From Lysinibacillus sphaericus (GTDB lineage: Bacteria > Bacillota > Bacilli > Bacillales_A > Planococcaceae): a stretch of DNA of 64,000 bases. The notes below the pieces were generated by a model that ran no database searches, was not told the DNA's origin, and saw only the letters and a list, made by a program, of their open reading frames with translations. Position 1 is the stretch's first letter; every line of letters starts with the position of its first letter. This document shows, piece by piece, positions 8,502 to 16,581 of the stretch. The translations under genes and the position numbers were made by a program. The stretch is taken from the NCBI RefSeq assembly GCF_002982115.1, contig NZ_CP019980.1, positions 3,728,001 to 3,792,000 of the forward strand. Direction: 5' to 3'.

Positions 8502-9401
8502 ATGTTTGCGACAATTCAAATAGCGCTCTGCATACTTCTTATCCTATTACTCTTGTTGTTCCCACAAACTGCTCATAGTGGTACCGATTTAGGATTAAAT
8601 CTTTTTATGGAGGCGTTATTCCCTTATTTATTGCCTTATCTTATTTTAACGCAATGGTTACTTCGTTTAACCGCTCCTATGCGTGCAAAAACAAAACGAA
8701 TTTCTCTATACGTACAAGCCTATCTTATTAGCGCACTTGGTGGATACCCGACAGGAGCCACAACTATTGTCTATTTAAAAAATAGTGGACAATTACACTT
8801 AAAAGAGGCGAACTTTTTACTTGCCGTTTGTCATGCCCCAAGCCCTCTTTTCGTACTAGGTTTTGTCAGCCTTGATTTATTAAACAGTAATACGTTTGGT
8901 TGGCTGTTTTTATGTTTACTACATAGTTTTAATATTTGTTGCTTAGTAGTTGGTTATTTTTTATTTCGTAAAACCGACCCTCCTACCATTTCTGTACACA
9001 ATACCGTCTTATATACAGCCCCATTTTCAGAGAGCATAAAAGAAACGGCACCAACCATTCTATTAGTTGGCACAACCATCATTTTTTTCACAACCATTCA
9101 AACCATATTACAACAAGGATTAGATAAAATGTTACCTGCTATTCCACAAACAGTTGAGCTTGCAATCGCCGCGATTCTTGAAGTAACAAACGGATTAAAA
9201 ATGACGGTTACTGAGTTTTCTGATTTCCCGTATTTATCATTACTCGTTGTCATAATGTTGACAATGCAAAGCATAAGTATTCATTTACAAATTTTTGTTA
9301 TTGCAAAATCAGCCAAACTTTCTGTCAGACCTTACATCAAATTTCGCCTTCTTAGCATAATCATTGTACCAACAATTTATGCTGCTTTTTTCTTACTATA
9401 G
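8502..9401 (+). CDS. ylbJ: Sporulation integral membrane protein YlbJ
   Basis: Polytopic membrane protein of about 300 residues with seven or eight hydrophobic segments and the family signature SALGGYPTGATTIVYL (a GNPAGA-like loop in B. subtilis) followed by CHAPSPLFVLG. YlbJ is a sigma-E-dependent sporulation protein of the nucleoside-recognition/Gate superfamily, needed for normal spore resistance in B. subtilis. The frame opens at an ATG at 8424, but no ribosome binding site precedes it; ATG 8502 has GAGATGAT, one base from the anti-SD complement, so the shorter form is preferred. At either length it is shorter than the about 400-residue B. subtilis protein. Confidence 0.82.
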   Translation: MFATIQIALCILLILLLLLFPQTAHSGTDLGLNLFMEALFPYLLPYLILTQWLLRLTAPMRAKTKRISLYVQAYLISALGGYPTGATTIVYLKNSGQLHLKEANFLLAVCHAPSPLFVLGFVSLDLLNSNTFGWLFLCLLHSFNICCLVVGYFLFRKTDPPTISVHNTVLYTAPFSESIKETAPTILLVGTTIIFFTTIQTILQQGLDKMLPAIPQTVELAIAAILEVTNGLKMTVTEFSDFPYLSLLVVIMLTMQSISIHLQIFVIAKSAKLSVRPYIKFRLLSIIIVPTIYAAFFLL

Positions 9402-9430
9402 TGCCAGTCACCCAAACAATTCTGAATTTT
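9400..9430 (+). repeat. Short dispersed palindrome, copy 1 (at ylbJ stop)
   Basis: AGTGCCAGTCACCC then AAACAATTCTGA, beginning inside the TAG stop codon of ylbJ. It shares AGTGCC-GNCACT-CACAATT with sites at 18224, 35433 and (shorter) 59994. Confidence 0.6.
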
Positions 9431-9461
9431 CCTTGCTTAAGCAGCGTAAAATGGTTGTATA

Positions 9462-9512
9462 TAAAAAAGACTATAGAATGGACTCGAATTTTTTCAAGTC
9501 CGTCTATAGTCT
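9462..9512 (-). terminator. Terminator after coaD
   Basis: Long imperfect stem built on AGACTATAG / CTATAGTCT (from 9468 and to 9512) and followed on the minus strand by TTTTTTATA, just past the coaD stop. Confidence 0.9.
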
Positions 9513-9517
9513 ACAGA

Positions 9518-10006
<489 letters not shown>

Positions 10007-10573
10007 TTACTCTCCCTCTTCCCCAGCACAACGATAAACCGAAATAATCGTTCCGCCATATGTTTCTTGTCTCTGTAATAGAAAAGCACCAAAGCTAGAA
10101 GGCAATTCTACCTCTTTTGCATGTTCACATAAAATAATACCATTGCGTTGTACTTTATCATGCTCGACAAGCACCTGTACTAAATCATAGTATTCTTTAT
10201 GATGATAAGGCGGATCTAAAAATACAAGATTAAATGTAATATCACGCTTTAACAGCGCTTTCACAGCACGCTTTGCATCAATGCGAAAAAGCTCTGAACA
10301 ATCTTCATAACGACACTTCTTGATATTTTCCTGTAATACCTGATAGGCTTTTACGTCTTTTTCAATGAAGACAGCATGTTCTACACCTCGACTAAGCGAT
10401 TCAATTCCTAAACCGCCACTTCCAGCAAATAAATCGAGTGCTGTTCCTCCATCAAAAAAGGGACCGATTATATTAAAGATGGATTCTTTTACCTTGTCTG
10501 TTGTAGGTCTTGTTGTACTCCCCGCAACAGCCTTTAAGGGCATTCCTTTGCGTTCTCCTGCTACTACTCTCAT
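10007..10573 (-). CDS. rsmD: 16S rRNA (guanine(966)-N2)-methyltransferase RsmD
   Basis: S-adenosylmethionine-dependent methylation of G966 of 16S rRNA in the small subunit. 188 residues. N-terminal substrate-contact segment MRVVAGERKG followed by RPTTDKVKESIFNI, SAM-binding motif I ALDLFAGSGGLGIESLSRG, and the catalytic motif LVFLDPPYH (DPPY). It starts at ATG 10573 and is fused end-to-start with coaD in one operon; corresponds to ylbH. All motifs are standard. Confidence 0.96.
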   Translation of the reverse strand: MRVVAGERKGMPLKAVAGSTTRPTTDKVKESIFNIIGPFFDGGTALDLFAGSGGLGIESLSRGVEHAVFIEKDVKAYQVLQENIKKCRYEDCSELFRIDAKRAVKALLKRDITFNLVFLDPPYHHKEYYDLVQVLVEHDKVQRNGIILCEHAKEVELPSSFGAFLLQRQETYGGTIISVYRCAGEEGE

Positions 10574-10615
10574 AGATGTAATTCACCCCGTACTTTCTGC
10601 TACATATAGAAAGCA

Positions 10616-10649
10616 TTTTTGCAGCGAAAGACATCCTCCGCTGCAAAAA
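10616..10649. repeat. Hairpin between the stalk-domain gene and rsmD
   Basis: Arms TTTTTGCAGCG (10616-10626) and CGCTGCAAAAA (10639-10649). It sits one base after the stop of the gene ending at 10651. A-T rich arm ends could supply a short U-run, so a weak terminator is possible, but there is no clean T-run beyond the stem. Confidence 0.5.
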
Positions 10650-10650
10650 A

Positions 10651-12075
10651 TTATTCTTGTTCTTGTGTTAACACTTGAATACGACCATCACTTTTTTGTA
10701 GTTCTACTAAAAATAGACGTTGTAACCAAGCTTCTTCTACATAATAATGATCCACAATTTTTATAATTGGATCAGAGATTGTGGAATATCTACGTTGATT
10801 GAACACGTAAAATCCAGATTCCTTTGGGAAACGGAATGTTCGATTATCACTATTTACATAATAGCCGTTTTTCCCTTCACTAGCTGTATAACCTAGGTAT
10901 GGTAGCAATGTATCAGCACTGTATAATACTTGACCCTCATATAAAATAACATGAACATCTTTTTTAATTGTGCCATCTACATAAATACTACGCTCATCTT
11001 CCAATAATAATGGATACGTACCATTTTCTTGGCTTGCATTCAATTGGAAATACGAAGTTTTTGCATTCAATACTGTTGATAATAGCTTGTCCATTGAAAC
11101 CGGCGATATCGGCTCTTGTCCAAGATTGTGCATCGCATCTTTCCATGCCACCTGTTGATCTGACGTCATGTACTCTTTTAATGTCTTCACAATTGCCTTT
11201 GACTTATCTGAGCCAATTGAATCCTTCACTAAATAGGATGCCACAACTTCCGCTAACCATGCCGGTGAATTTTCAAATGTATATTGCGATTGAATTTGCG
11301 AAAGAATCACTTCCTGCTCCACCGCTTGAGGTGTTAGCGTCGGTAAAAATAATAAACGTTCATCATGTTGGGCAACAGGATTGTTCTCTTGAATAATCGC
11401 TATATGCTCATCATTTAAAAACTTGATATTTTCAAGTGATTTTAAGAAATCGTTTGAAATTGCCTGCTGTGCATAAATTGTTAAAACAGGCGTCTGTTCT
11501 TGTGCCTTTAAATTACCAGCCTGCCAATAAATATCACTCACTGCACCGTTTCCACTAAACATCGTATAGTTAACAAGTGATAATTGTTGCTGACCTACTA
11601 AAGGTAAACCTGTAATCCATTGACCAACAGTTTTACTATCTGTTGAAATATGAATGACAGAATAAGATACTTCTCCATTCGTTAAAGTAGCAAATACATT
11701 TTGAAGAAGCATTTTGTCTTTCAGTCCGCCCTCAATAGGGATTATGTATGAAACAGATTGTGATTTTGTTTCGCCTTTAGCAAAATAGGATGCTTCCTCT
11801 GATAAACGTTTACAACTATTTTCATTCTCGATAAAACATGTTGGGTTTGTTGCATCGTCCGGCCATTTAATTTTCACCTTTTGATTTGGTAAATTTTTAA
11901 AATGATGACGAATATCAAGACTATTTTCACGATACACAATCTCAATTTCTTGCGAATAGTGGAATGGACCACCGTTTCCTGATTCTAAATCAGAAGAATA
12001 TGCCTGATATTGGAAAAACAACACACCTGTAACGACTAATACTAAAATTGTAAAGAAACTCATTGCAAATTTCAT
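10651..12075 (-). CDS. Membrane-anchored secreted protein with C-terminal stalk-like domain
   Basis: 474-residue protein of unknown function. An N-terminal uncleaved signal/anchor (about 4-24, SFFTILVLVVTGVLFF) precedes a large extracellular region. The last 90 or so residues (IYVDGTIKKDVHVILYEGQVLYSADTL... region followed by GYTASEGKNGYYVNSD) resemble the copper-amine-oxidase-N/stalk fold common in Firmicute surface proteins. The middle part, with a Cys pair near the N-terminus (CFIENENSC), is not recognised. ATG 12075 is chosen because GGGAGGTC precedes it; the frame extends 21 codons upstream across the divergent start region. Divergent from the DUF7147-type gene with only 56 bases between. 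Confidence 0.7.
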   Translation of the reverse strand: MKFAMSFFTILVLVVTGVLFFQYQAYSSDLESGNGGPFHYSQEIEIVYRENSLDIRHHFKNLPNQKVKIKWPDDATNPTCFIENENSCKRLSEEASYFAKGETKSQSVSYIIPIEGGLKDKMLLQNVFATLTNGEVSYSVIHISTDSKTVGQWITGLPLVGQQQLSLVNYTMFSGNGAVSDIYWQAGNLKAQEQTPVLTIYAQQAISNDFLKSLENIKFLNDEHIAIIQENNPVAQHDERLLFLPTLTPQAVEQEVILSQIQSQYTFENSPAWLAEVVASYLVKDSIGSDKSKAIVKTLKEYMTSDQQVAWKDAMHNLGQEPISPVSMDKLLSTVLNAKTSYFQLNASQENGTYPLLLEDERSIYVDGTIKKDVHVILYEGQVLYSADTLLPYLGYTASEGKNGYYVNSDNRTFRFPKESGFYVFNQRRYSTISDPIIKIVDHYYVEEAWLQRLFLVELQKSDGRIQVLTQEQE

Positions 12076-12131
12076 GTGCTTGACCTCCCGCAGCATGATA
12101 CTATGTGTATTGGAAAGGATGTGCAATATAA

Positions 12132-12521
12132 ATGCCACAACAATTTATAGAATTAGGAGAAGGCTATGGCGATGTTTATGAACTACTTGAAATTATTAAA
12201 ACAAATCAAGGTCGCTTTCACCAAGCCTTTATACTAACGTCTACAAAAGAAGATAAAAAGGTTGCTTCTTTAGCTATTGCTTTAAAACCAGTCGGAGAAA
12301 GTAAATTCATGCCGATTTATATTTGTCGCGAAGGAATTCCATTTCAAGAGGACAAGCCTTCAAAGCGTCAAATCATGTTCGAAGAAAGTATTGAACAACT
12401 GGGTCGAAAAGCGGTTGTTGTAGAAATAAAGCACTCATCTATATTTTCGGAGCCAAAACTATTTTATCAATACTTAATTGGAATAATGAGACTACATCAC
12501 TATATCCCAGCATTAAATTAA
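12132..12521 (+). CDS. DUF7147-type conserved Bacillales protein
   Basis: 129-residue soluble protein beginning MPQQFIELGEGYGDVYELLEI. This N-terminus matches a conserved Bacillales family that databases have labelled methylthioribose kinase; the length and lack of kinase motifs argue against that label, and the newer DUF7147 name fits better (from memory). Predicted mixed alpha/beta with a hydrophobic C-terminus. ATG 12132 with AAAGGATG upstream at a rather long spacing. It ends two bases before the convergent ylbG, which places it at the ylbG-ylbH boundary of B. subtilis. Function unknown. Confidence 0.7.
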   Translation: MPQQFIELGEGYGDVYELLEIIKTNQGRFHQAFILTSTKEDKKVASLAIALKPVGESKFMPIYICREGIPFQEDKPSKRQIMFEESIEQLGRKAVVVEIKHSSIFSEPKLFYQYLIGIMRLHHYIPALN

Positions 12522-12523
12522 TG

Positions 12524-12796
12524 TTATAGGCCCGTTTTATAGTCATATTCCTTCGCTTTATCCGGCTTTGCATTTTCGAACTCAGTTTTAACGAAGGGAC
12601 GATAAGATTCCACAACGTCTTTCACAAATGGAAGGCGTTGTAATTTTATTGTCATCATTTCAATGTCCTCTCGATCGCAATACAGTACTACATATTTTTG
12701 CTTACGAGAAATGTAATGAACATGACCATATTTTCGAAGTGATTTCGCATGTTTTAATTGATGGACGTAAACGATTAGCCCTTGTCGTTCGTTCAT
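12524..12796 (-). CDS. ylbG: YlbG family protein (DUF2129, UPF0298)
   Basis: 90-residue cytoplasmic protein with the family core [25 protein letters not shown] (in part) and C-terminal [11 protein letters not shown], nearly the same ending as B. subtilis YlbG. Function is unknown. The frame could start five codons earlier, but the ATG at 12796 has GAGGGAA at proper spacing and gives exactly the B. subtilis length, so it is preferred. Convergent with the preceding gene, no terminator seen between them. Confidence 0.9.
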   Translation of the reverse strand: MNERQGLIVYVHQLKHAKSLRKYGHVHYISRKQKYVVLYCDREDIEMMTIKLQRLPFVKDVVESYRPFVKTEFENAKPDKAKEYDYKTGL

Positions 12797-12863
12797 ATAG
12801 TTTTCCCTCATTTCTTACATAAAAGCATACCATAGACCGGAAAATGATAGCAACAGAGTTTAG

Positions 12864-12893
12864 CTGACAGAACGCTCATTTTTCCGTTATAAT
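12864..12893 (+). promoter_or_regulatory. Sigma-A promoter for the GDPD gene
   Basis: CTGACA (12864-12869), an 18-base spacer and TATAAT (12888-12893). The start point would leave a leader of about 120 bases before the ATG at 13022. Confidence 0.7.
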
Positions 12894-13021
12894 GGAAAAG
12901 CATAGCGCGTTTATCGACAGATTTACATTCTCTCATGCTAGATAAAAGTGCTTTAGCTAAAACATTGCAAGTGAATTCGCCAGCACCTTTTATATTAATT
13001 TGATTGTTAAGGAGGACGAAT

Positions 13022-13927
13022 ATGGGTAAGAAAACGAAGATAGCTATTGCAATAGCAGCAGCCAGCGCAGCTGCTTGGGCAGGTAGTAAAGCTATTTCTA
13101 AACCTCAACAGCGTGAAGGGAAACAAGCATTACAATTTGATCGCCCGATTATTTTGGCACATCGCGGCGGAGCACATTTAGAACCCGAGCATACAATGCT
13201 TGCTTTTGAAAAATCGGCACAACTAGGTGTAGACGGCTTTGAAATAGACATTCGCTTAACAAAAGACGAAGAAATTATCGTCTTCCATGATGCTACCGTA
13301 GACCGTACAACTGAAGGTTATGGTGCAGTATCAGAAATGACATTAGAAGAAATAAACGCATTAAATCATGGTTATCAGTTCGAGAATTTAGCAGGCGAAT
13401 ATCCTTATCGGGATACAAAAGTTGACGTTGTTACACTACGTGAACTGCTAGAAAGCTATCCAAATATGTTAATCAATATTGATATTAAAGATGCACCAGA
13501 TACGTATGAAGGTAGTTTAATGCCTTCAAAACTATGGCGATTAATAGAAGAATTAGGCGTAGAGAATCGAGTTGTTGTCACTAGCTTTTATGGTGAACAG
13601 ATTGACCGTTTTAATTTATATGCACAAAATCAAGTCGCACTTGGCGCAGGTGAGTCTGATGTTCGTAAAGCATTCGCTTCATTCTCAAGTCAATTCGGAC
13701 ATTTATATCATCCAAAAGTAGATGTATTCCAAATTCCTCCAAAGTCAGGTGTCGTGTCACTCGATTCACCAAAGTTTATTCAGTTTTTAAACAACTTAAA
13801 TATTCCAGTTCATTATTGGACAATTAACGATTTAGTGACTATGAATAAATTAATCCATAACGGCGCAAAAGGTATTATTACCGATCGCCCTGATATCGCA
13901 GTTGAATTACTAGTACAACATGACTAA
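13022..13927 (+). CDS. Glycerophosphodiester phosphodiesterase family protein
   Basis: Hydrolyses glycerophosphodiesters to glycerol-3-phosphate and an alcohol. 301 residues: a short hydrophobic N-terminal segment (about 5-22, Ala-rich) that may anchor or export it, then a GDPD TIM-barrel. Metal and catalytic motifs are seen: AHRGG, LEPEHTMLAF (the usual ENT is EHT here), GFEIDIRLTKD and VFHDATVDRTT. The C-terminal barrel strand carries HYWTIND and KGIITDRPD. ATG 13022 is selected over an upstream TTG because AAGGAGG lies just before it. It is transcribed alone, with a promoter and a terminator of its own. Substrate range is not predictable. Confidence 0.9.
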   Translation: MGKKTKIAIAIAAASAAAWAGSKAISKPQQREGKQALQFDRPIILAHRGGAHLEPEHTMLAFEKSAQLGVDGFEIDIRLTKDEEIIVFHDATVDRTTEGYGAVSEMTLEEINALNHGYQFENLAGEYPYRDTKVDVVTLRELLESYPNMLINIDIKDAPDTYEGSLMPSKLWRLIEELGVENRVVVTSFYGEQIDRFNLYAQNQVALGAGESDVRKAFASFSSQFGHLYHPKVDVFQIPPKSGVVSLDSPKFIQFLNNLNIPVHYWTINDLVTMNKLIHNGAKGIITDRPDIAVELLVQHD

Positions 13928-13954
13928 AGACAAAAAGAGTCTGGGACAAAAGAG

Positions 13955-13996
13955 AAAAGGTGTTAGATTGATGGCAGTCAATCTAACACCTTTTTT
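13955..13996 (+). terminator. Terminator after the GDPD gene (repeat copy B)
   Basis: Seventeen-base arms AAAAGGTGTTAGATTGA / TCAATCTAACACCTTTT around a six-base loop, then TT on the plus strand. Preceded by GAGTCTGGGACAAAA, a motif frequent in Firmicute intergenic DNA. Related copies at 7271 and 60025; the changes A to G and T to C in the two arms are compensatory. Confidence 0.92.
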
Positions 13997-13997
13997 G

Positions 13998-14137
13998 CTG
14001 CGCCGTTGTTGTCCGCTTCGACGGTGTTTTCCGCTCAGCACAGTAAGCTGCAATCCTCGCTAACGCGCAAAATGCCAGCATCTTACGCTGTGTGCGTTCT
14101 GAGCAGGATTCACCGCCTCCGTTACCAACAACTAGAT
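13998..14137 (+). repeat. GC-rich dispersed palindromic repeat, copy B
   Basis: A 140-base imperfect inverted repeat. The left half (CGACGGTG-TTTTCCGCTCAG then CACAG-TAAGC) is complementary to the right half (CTTACGCTGTGTGCGTTCTG then AGCAGGATTCACCG). The left half also aligns with the block at 59835 (CGACGGATGCTTTCCGCTGG). It lies between the GDPD terminator and the end of the dehydrogenase gene. No protein is encoded. Confidence 0.7.
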
Positions 14138-14207
14138 AGCTAAGTTCTCCATATAGCAAAAATTTATGAACACCTTTCCTCTGTTCCTTAAATTTTTTTA
14201 GTTACGC

Positions 14208-15260
14208 TTATGATAACTGATTTAAAATTGCATCCGTTACCTCTCTCATTGTAGCCGTTCCTCCTAAATCTCCCGTTTTTATGCCTTGAGCTAAAGTAGC
14301 TTCCATTGCATTTAACACCTTACTGCCGAGTTCTTGATAGCCTAAAAAATCAAGCATCATTTTACCTGTCCATATTTGCCCAAGTGGGTTGGCAATTCCT
14401 TTTCCAGCAATATCAGGTGCAGACCCATGAACCGGTTCAAACATCGAAGGATAGTCCCGTTCAATATTTAAGTTAGCCGCCGGGGCTATGCCAATACTTC
14501 CCATAATAGCGCCACCTAAATCTGTTAAAATATCACCAAATAAATTGGACGCAACGATTACATCAAAGTTTTCTGGTTTCATGACTAAAAAGGCAGCTAA
14601 TGCATCAATATGATTAGTCGTATGTCCTATCGTTGTATAATCTTTTGCAACTTCCGCAAAAACATCATCCCAAAAAGGCATGCTGTATGTTAATCCATTC
14701 GATTTTGTCGCACTCGTTACATGCTGGCGACGTGTTTTAGCCATTTCAAAGGCATATCGCATAGCCCGTTCCGTTCCTTTTCGCGTAAAAATTGCATTTT
14801 GAATGGCGATTTCATCCTGCCCACTATGCATACGACCACCACTCTCAGAATATTCCCCTTCTGAATTTTCACGGACAACAACAAAGTCAAAGTTATTTGG
14901 ATTACGCAACGGCGATGGTAAGCCCTGTAAAAGCTTTGCTGGACGGACATTAATGGACTGCTTCATTTCACGACGAATTTTAATCAGCAAGCCCCACAAA
15001 GATATATGATCTGGTACTAAATCAGGCATACCCACTGCACCTAAAAAAATTTGGTCATAGCCTCGTAATATTTCAATACCATCATCAGGCATCATTTTAC
15101 CTGTCTCTAAGTAATAGTCACACCCCCAAGGAAATGTTGTCCATTCAAATTTAAAGCTTCCATCTAATTGTGCAATTTTATCTAAAACTTCTATTGCGGC
15201 AGGCACTACTTCTTTCCCTATACCATCTCCTGGTATCACAGCTATTCGATATATTTTCAT
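14208..15260 (-). CDS. Tartrate / D-malate dehydrogenase (isocitrate/isopropylmalate dehydrogenase family)
   Basis: NAD- and metal-dependent oxidative decarboxylase of 2-hydroxyacids. 350 residues with the family start IAVIPGDGIGKEVVPAAIEVL, the substrate loop containing SINVRPAKLLQGLPSPL, VVVRENSEGEYSESGGR, and the metal aspartates in the NLFGDILTDLGGA region plus EPVHGSAPDIAGKGIANP. The tartrate dehydrogenase (TtuC/DmlA) subgroup is favoured by RPAKLLQG and the lack of leucine-pathway neighbours. ATG 15260 has GGGGTC upstream; an upstream TTG in frame is rejected. Monocistronic and absent from this spot in B. subtilis, so probably an accessory catabolic gene. Confidence 0.85.
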   Translation of the reverse strand: MKIYRIAVIPGDGIGKEVVPAAIEVLDKIAQLDGSFKFEWTTFPWGCDYYLETGKMMPDDGIEILRGYDQIFLGAVGMPDLVPDHISLWGLLIKIRREMKQSINVRPAKLLQGLPSPLRNPNNFDFVVVRENSEGEYSESGGRMHSGQDEIAIQNAIFTRKGTERAMRYAFEMAKTRRQHVTSATKSNGLTYSMPFWDDVFAEVAKDYTTIGHTTNHIDALAAFLVMKPENFDVIVASNLFGDILTDLGGAIMGSIGIAPAANLNIERDYPSMFEPVHGSAPDIAGKGIANPLGQIWTGKMMLDFLGYQELGSKVLNAMEATLAQGIKTGDLGGTATMREVTDAILNQLS

Positions 15261-15475
15261 TTCATTGACCCCTTTTTCCAACTTTACTTACACACTTACT
15301 ATATAATTTTTCTTGCAAAAAAAATAGCGCGATGTCGCTTTGATGTACTTTTTGAACTTATAGAAATAAAACATGTTGCTTTACGTTCCATGCGCCCCAA
15401 TCAACCAATATCATATACAAATAAAATGATTTGCTCCTCCCTCCTAAAAAGAAGGATTCTTTTATAAATTTTCAC

Positions 15476-15511
15476 AAAAAAAGACACAACACCTCGAGAG
15501 GTATTGTGTCT
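15476..15511 (-). terminator. Terminator after ylbF
   Basis: AGACACAA-ACCTC / GAGGT-TTGTGTCT stem (15482-15511) followed on the minus strand by six T. The rest of the gap 15261-15475 shows no supported feature. Confidence 0.9.
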
Positions 15512-15544
15512 AGACATGAAGCAATGTTAATTCGCACTGCTTAA

Positions 15545-15991
15545 TTATGCTGAACAAGAGCATGAGCCACCTGTGCCACAACCGCTTCCACATGAAGAAT
15601 TCGATGCAAAGAACGGATTGCTAACTGGTACTTTCACTGCTTCCGATACGGTTTTACCAATAAGCAAGCTTATTTCATCAAGCAAATCTTGAAAATCATT
15701 TTCAGCTAACTTTAATGCTGAAATCTTTTCATTTAAATCGAGTGCTCGCTTTTGCTGACGAATCGATTTCATAATTGTATGATAATCCGGATGATATTTT
15801 CCGAAACGTTGTACATCTTCGTATTGCTCCTTCATGCGACCAAATGCATAAATAGCTTCGACTAATTGCGTATCACTATAGACAGCATTATACGCGAGCT
15901 TTAGCGTATGCGCAGGTTCAGAGGAAAGAATCATTTCACAAAGCGCATCGGCCTCATCCAAAATGATTGCCCATTCAGAGGTCATCATCAT
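15545..15991 (-). CDS. ylbF: YlbF, RNA-maturation/competence regulator of the Y-complex
   Basis: 148-residue alpha-helical protein of the YlbF/YmcA family. In B. subtilis YlbF, YmcA and YaaT form a complex with iron-sulfur clusters that directs RNase Y and affects competence, biofilm formation and sporulation. The C-terminal tail is Cys-rich (C134, C138, C144, C146 in a Gly/Ser linker), the expected cluster-ligand region; helical core at about 5-115. First ATG of three in a row at 15991, with GGGGGAA upstream. It is separated from ylbG here by unrelated genes, unlike in B. subtilis. Confidence 0.92.
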   Translation of the reverse strand: MMMTSEWAIILDEADALCEMILSSEPAHTLKLAYNAVYSDTQLVEAIYAFGRMKEQYEDVQRFGKYHPDYHTIMKSIRQQKRALDLNEKISALKLAENDFQDLLDEISLLIGKTVSEAVKVPVSNPFFASNSSCGSGCGTGGSCSCSA

Positions 15992-16077
15992 TTTAATTCC
16001 CCCAATCTATTTCCCATCATAACAGATTTTATGGTAATTTTACATTATTGATATTTCTAAATAAAGGAGTTTTATAA

Positions 16078-16581
16078 TTGGGTACATCATCTAAAGGGCA
16101 AATTGAAGAATTACTCGCTACTATTTTACAACATAGTACAGCGGAGGATGAGGAAGTATTGCTACACTTGCTCAATGGCATTCGCGATAAACAACAAGGC
16201 ATACATCGACGTTATATAAATGCCGCTTTACATATGGTAGGCAACTTTGAACCCGAAGTGAGTGAAGTACGAATACCTATTACGCCCGTTATTCATAATA
16301 CTATTAAAGTCCCACATGGAGGCATTATTGCAACAATCGCTGATGCAGCAATGGGAGGATTAGCTTCACGTTCTGTTGCAGAAGGCTTTAATGTTGTGAC
16401 TACTAATCTTAACATTTCGTATATAGCAACCACGACCAATAAAGAGTTAATCGCACGAGGACGTTTTGTTCATAAAGGGCGACAAACGCTTGTTATGGAA
16501 TGTGATATCGAGGATGAGACAGGGCGTAAACTGGCGATTGCTACCGCTACTTTCTTCGTTATTCAGCGCCGTCCGTCTTAA
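16078..16581 (+). CDS. PaaI-type hotdog-fold thioesterase
   Basis: 167-residue acyl-CoA thioesterase-like protein. A helical N-terminal extension of about 45 residues precedes a single hotdog domain with the PaaI/4HBT signature VPHGGIIATIADAAMGGLAS (about 80-99), then NLNISYIATTTNKELIARGR and a C-terminal strand ATATFFVIQ. Start is TTG at 16078, forced by AAAGGAG twelve bases upstream and no ATG nearby. Its 3' end overlaps the convergent murE-like gene by 23 bases. The acyl-CoA substrate is not evident; the context with a cell-wall ligase gives no clue. Confidence 0.85.
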   Translation: MGTSSKGQIEELLATILQHSTAEDEEVLLHLLNGIRDKQQGIHRRYINAALHMVGNFEPEVSEVRIPITPVIHNTIKVPHGGIIATIADAAMGGLASRSVAEGFNVVTTNLNISYIATTTNKELIARGRFVHKGRQTLVMECDIEDETGRKLAIATATFFVIQRRPS

